Source: JBDZUZ01 sp040255445 (GTDB lineage Bacteria > Planctomycetota > Phycisphaerae > Phycisphaerales > UBA1924). Taken from it: a DNA stretch of 15,060 nt. Numbering within the stretch: position 1 is the first letter of the stretch; each line of letters opens with the position of its first letter. The DNA lies in contig JBDZUZ010000096.1 of assembly GCA_040255445.1 (NCBI GenBank), forward strand, positions 1 to 15,060, given 5' to 3'. This document shows positions 12,549 through 15,060 of the stretch, piece by piece. A model generated the notes under the pieces. It saw only the letters and a list, made by a program, of their open reading frames with translations, was not told where the DNA came from and did not search any database. The position numbers and the translations under genes were made by a program.

Positions 12549-14701
12549 TGCCGGACGCGCCGCACCCATCGGATTCGCCCCGTCGCAACGGCACGCTCGC
12601 GTCGCACGCATCGGCCTGCGTGGCCGCGGGGCTGTGCGCCCTGCCCGCGATCCGCCGGGGCGAGGAGAAGCGTGTCGCCCTGTCCTCGTGGAAGCCGTAC
12701 CAGACGCGGCTGCCGTCTGGCGACGAACTGGGATCGTGGTTCAACCCCGAATCGTCGCCGAGCGCGATGTGCCTCGTGTGCGGGGCGGTCTCGGGCCACC
12801 TGGAGATGATCGACTTCGACAACTGGGATGGCGGGGGCGGCGAGGCCTTCGAGGCGTGGCGCGAGGCGGTCGAGGCGGCAGCGCCGGGACTGCTGGAGCG
12901 GCTGGTCATCGAGACGACGCCGTCGGGTGGCAGGCATGTCGTCTACCGCTGCGAGACGCCCGTGTCGGGCAACACCAAGCTCGCCCAGCGTCGGATTGAT
13001 GTCGATACCGACGAACCGGTCGTCGTGGGCAGCAAGGAGTACGCGCCGAGGCGCGACGCGGCGGGCGCGTGGGTGGTCACGGTGACCATCATCGAGACGC
13101 GGGGCGAGGGCGGTCTGTTCCTGTGCGACCCCTCGCCGGGCTACGAGGTCGTCCAGGGCGACCTGTGCGAGCCGCCGCTGATCACCGCCGACGAGCGGGA
13201 CGTGCTGCTTGGCTGTGCGTGGGCGCTGGACGAAACGCCCCAGCCGGTGATCAGCGGTGATCTCGCACCCTCCAACTCTTCGGCATTCCCGAATAGTTGC
13301 CCCTCCCGCCCCGGCGACGACTTCAACGACCGGGGCGACCCGCGCGAGGTTCTGCTCCGGCACGGCTGGACGCTCGTTCGCTCCGGGGAGTTGGGGGGGA
13401 ACGAGCACTGGCGTCGGCCCGGCAAATCGGCGGGTACGAGCGCGACACTGAAGGACCGGGTCTTCTACGTCTTCAGCACCAACGCCGCGCCGTTCGAGGC
13501 GCACAAGGGCTACTCGCCGTTCGCGGTCTACGCGCTGCTCGAGCACCACGGCGACTTCGCGGCCGCGGCGTCGGCGCTCGCGACCGAGGGCTACGGCTCG
13601 CGCGAGCACACGACCGGCGTTGACCTCTCGGCGTTCATGACCGACACGCCGCCAGCGACCGGGCCGCTCGAGCCCTGCCCCGTGCCGGTGGGCGAGCTCG
13701 TCGCGGCGTACCCGCAGCTGCGCGAGCCCGTGATCCACGGCCTGCTCCGCGCCGGCGAGACCATGAACGTGATCGCCAGCCCCAAGACCGGCAAGAGCTG
13801 GCTCACGCTCGACCTGGCGATCGCTGTTGCCACCGGTCGGCCGTGGCTTGGGCGCTACCAGACCGAGGCCGGGCCGGTCCTGATCATCGACAACGAGCTG
13901 CACCGCGAGACCAGCGCCCACCGCCTGCCGAAGGTCGCCCAGGCCCGGGGTGTGGCGATGCGCGAGATCGCCGAGCGGATCTTCGTGGATAACCTGCGCG
14001 GGCGGCTGCAGGACATCTTCACGCTCGCGCCGTACTTCGAGGCCCTCGAGCCAGGGCGGTTCAAGGTCATCGTGCTCGACGCCTTCTACCGCTTCATGCC
14101 CGCCGGCGGAGACGAGAACGACAACGGCACGATGGCCAACATCTACAACCGGATCGACGCCTTCGCCGACCGCCTCGGCTGCTGCTTCGTGCTCATCCAC
14201 CACTCGACCAAGGGCAGCCAGAGCGGCAAGAGCGTGACCGACGTCGGGGCCGGGGCGGGCGCACAGAGCCGGGCCACCGACACGCACCTGGTCCTGCGGC
14301 CGCACGAGGAAGACGGCGTGGTCGTGCTCGACGCGGCCGTGCGGTCCTGGCCGCCGATCGACCCGACCTGCCTGCGCTGGGACTTCCCTGTGTGGTCGGT
14401 CGACGACGCGCTCGACCCGGCGTCGCTCAAGAACGAGCGGCCCGGCAAGAAGAAGGACGCCTCGCCCAAGGCGGACAAGCCCGCGGAGCCGTCGTGGGGC
14501 GTGGAGCGGTTCGTCGCCCGGTTCATCTCTGCCGAGCCGGTCGGCAAGGCCGAGATCCGCGAGGACGCCAAGGGCGAGCCCGGGCTGTCCTGGCGTCGCG
14601 TGGCGGACCTGCTGGACATCGCCGAGGGCGAGGGGCGGATCGAGCGCGTCCGCCTGCCGGGCCGGGGCGGGCGCTGGGGCTACGCGCTGCCGCGCGCGTA
14701 G
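12548..14701 (+). CDS. PrimPol-type primase/polymerase fused to a RepA-like ATPase
   Basis: 717 residues, start by TGATG overlap with GAGG (12535-12538) 9 bases upstream. The N-terminal primase/polymerase domain shows LSSWKPYQTRLP (45-56), LVCGAVSGHLEMIDFD with Asp89 and Asp91, and SGGRH (126-130), the DxD and sGxH motifs of archaeo-eukaryotic type prim-pols. A middle region with WRRPGKSAG and FYVFSTNAAPFE follows. The ATPase has a Walker A variant SPKTGKS (411-417), Walker B VIVLDAF (about 508) and an HHSTKGSQSGKS sensor region like RepA/DnaB-type hexameric helicases. The last 75 residues look like a winged helix. The protein should prime and unwind DNA at the element's origin. The repeat field directly downstream is a candidate origin. 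No damage is visible. Confidence 0.92.
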   Translation: MPDAPHPSDSPRRNGTLASHASACVAAGLCALPAIRRGEEKRVALSSWKPYQTRLPSGDELGSWFNPESSPSAMCLVCGAVSGHLEMIDFDNWDGGGGEAFEAWREAVEAAAPGLLERLVIETTPSGGRHVVYRCETPVSGNTKLAQRRIDVDTDEPVVVGSKEYAPRRDAAGAWVVTVTIIETRGEGGLFLCDPSPGYEVVQGDLCEPPLITADERDVLLGCAWALDETPQPVISGDLAPSNSSAFPNSCPSRPGDDFNDRGDPREVLLRHGWTLVRSGELGGNEHWRRPGKSAGTSATLKDRVFYVFSTNAAPFEAHKGYSPFAVYALLEHHGDFAAAASALATEGYGSREHTTGVDLSAFMTDTPPATGPLEPCPVPVGELVAAYPQLREPVIHGLLRAGETMNVIASPKTGKSWLTLDLAIAVATGRPWLGRYQTEAGPVLIIDNELHRETSAHRLPKVAQARGVAMREIAERIFVDNLRGRLQDIFTLAPYFEALEPGRFKVIVLDAFYRFMPAGGDENDNGTMANIYNRIDAFADRLGCCFVLIHHSTKGSQSGKSVTDVGAGAGAQSRATDTHLVLRPHEEDGVVVLDAAVRSWPPIDPTCLRWDFPVWSVDDALDPASLKNERPGKKKDASPKADKPAEPSWGVERFVARFISAEPVGKAEIREDAKGEPGLSWRRVADLLDIAEGEGRIERVRLPGRGGRWGYALPRA

Positions 14702-14729
14702 GTGTCGTCATGACCCGTAGATCGCCCTT

Positions 14730-14902
14730 GAACTCGGAGCGCCGCGAACTCGGAGCACACGGAGTTCACCCCCAAATCTGTGCGCGCTTCAAGTTGAACT
14801 CGAAGCGCGCGCCCCCCCCCATACCCCCCCGCGGGCGTGCGCTCACGCTTCGCCCGCGGGAACTCGAAGCGCGTGCGCGCTCCAAGTTCGCGCTCCGAGT
14901 TC
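14730..14902. repeat. Iteron-like GAACTCGRAGC repeat field
   Basis: GAACTCGGAGC is at 14730-14740 and 14746-14756, and GAACTCGAAGC at 14796-14806 and 14860-14870. Inverted copies are at 14786-14796, 14879-14889 and 14892-14902, the last two inside a 13-base tandem repeat (14877-14889, 14890-14902). Bases 14782-14810 form a 29-base imperfect palindrome with GCGCGC arms, and 14860-14889 another. The field follows the prim-pol gene directly, where phages and plasmids often place origins. A regulator-binding region for the next operon is the alternative. Confidence 0.65.
14828..14860 (+). repeat. Ten-pair GC hairpin inside the repeat field
   Basis: CCCGCGGGCG (14828-14837) and CGCCCGCGGG (14851-14860) are perfect complements around a 13-base loop. 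It is preceded by runs of nine and seven C (14812-14820, 14824-14830). No T tract follows on the forward strand. It could be a transcription stop for the early operon or a structural element of an origin. Confidence 0.5.
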
Positions 14903-15060
14903 GGGAGGGGCAGGGCCATGACGGGCGGCGTAGGTACTTCCCAGGGGGGATGGCCAGCCGACGCCCGCGGGAACAGCCGCAATCCCCGACTGAGTTTGTT
15001 TCGCCTGTCCGGTCCGGACCAGCACCCCTCGCCCGTCCGGCCCCAGGTCGCCCCACGTTG
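14903..15060 (+). other. Window end, with open frames of uncertain status
   Basis: Two forward frames stay open to the window edge. ATG 14918 has GGAGG (14904-14908) 9 bases upstream and gives a protein starting MTGGVGTSQGGWPAD. ATG 14950, in frame with an ATG at 14710, starts MASRRPREQPQSPTEF. Neither shows a known motif or a clear codon bias, and reverse-strand frames are open too, as expected at this GC content. A gene may begin here, more likely at 14918, but I cannot support it firmly. Confidence 0.2.

Noticed and set aside
10809..12611. 600-residue reverse open frame opposite the helicase
   Set aside because: Antisense to an intact helicase with all motifs; composition is Arg/Leu/Ala-rich shadow.
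12521..14305. 594-residue reverse open frame opposite the primase
   Set aside because: Antisense to the prim-pol-ATPase fusion; no domain seen.
14730..14902. Repeat field considered as a CRISPR array
   Set aside because: Repeats are about 11 bases, occur in both orientations and have uneven spacing; no cas gene is present.

Overview
The window looks like the left part of an integrated phage-like element in a GC-rich bacterium. It opens inside a chromosomal initiator tRNA (tRNA-fMet, no encoded CCA) with its own terminator, followed at once by an integration operon. The style of the recombinase operon (small leader protein, DUF2924 protein, large serine recombinase, small HTH protein, joined by 1-4 base overlaps) and the FDPARG-type phage sigma factor suggest Planctomycetota, possibly Phycisphaerae. 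This is an inference from gene style, not a database result.

Layout. (1) 1-93: 3' end of tRNA-fMet plus hairpin terminator. (2) 94-475: non-coding, with repeated AGAGAC/GTCTCT motifs. (3) 476-3274: integration operon. (4) 3275-6379: an insert that is visibly more AT-rich. It has a non-coding stretch of about 480 bases with repeated TGTCCGA sites, then a tightly coupled two-gene module: an unrecognised 285-residue protein and a 591-residue QueC-like PP-loop protein of the QatC/Cap9 kind with a C-terminal winged-helix segment. This is the best candidate in the window for an undescribed system, probably anti-phage defence. (5) 6380-6749: a non-coding leader with an 11-base phased repeat and a hairpin hiding the ribosome binding site of the next gene. 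(6) 6750-7349: a phage-type sigma factor. (7) 7518-14701: an early replication/recombination operon with a small unknown protein, PD-(D/E)XK exonuclease, Sak4-like RecA-fold ATPase, DUF669 protein, RusA resolvase, SF2 helicase with zinc ribbon, and a PrimPol-ATPase fusion. One reverse-strand lipoprotein with a thioredoxin-like fold interrupts it. (8) 14702-15060: a dense field of GAACTCGRAGC-type repeats after the primase gene, a possible replication origin or regulatory site.

How it works together. The recombinase set would move the element. The sigma factor, itself apparently under translational control, could switch on the early operon. The exonuclease, annealing/recombinase ATPase, single-strand binding protein and RusA form a phage recombination set, and the helicase and PrimPol start replication. 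The QueC-like pair and the lipoprotein look like cargo that benefits the host or the resident prophage. No capsid, tail, terminase or lysis gene falls in the window, so prophage is likely but not proven against another integrative element.
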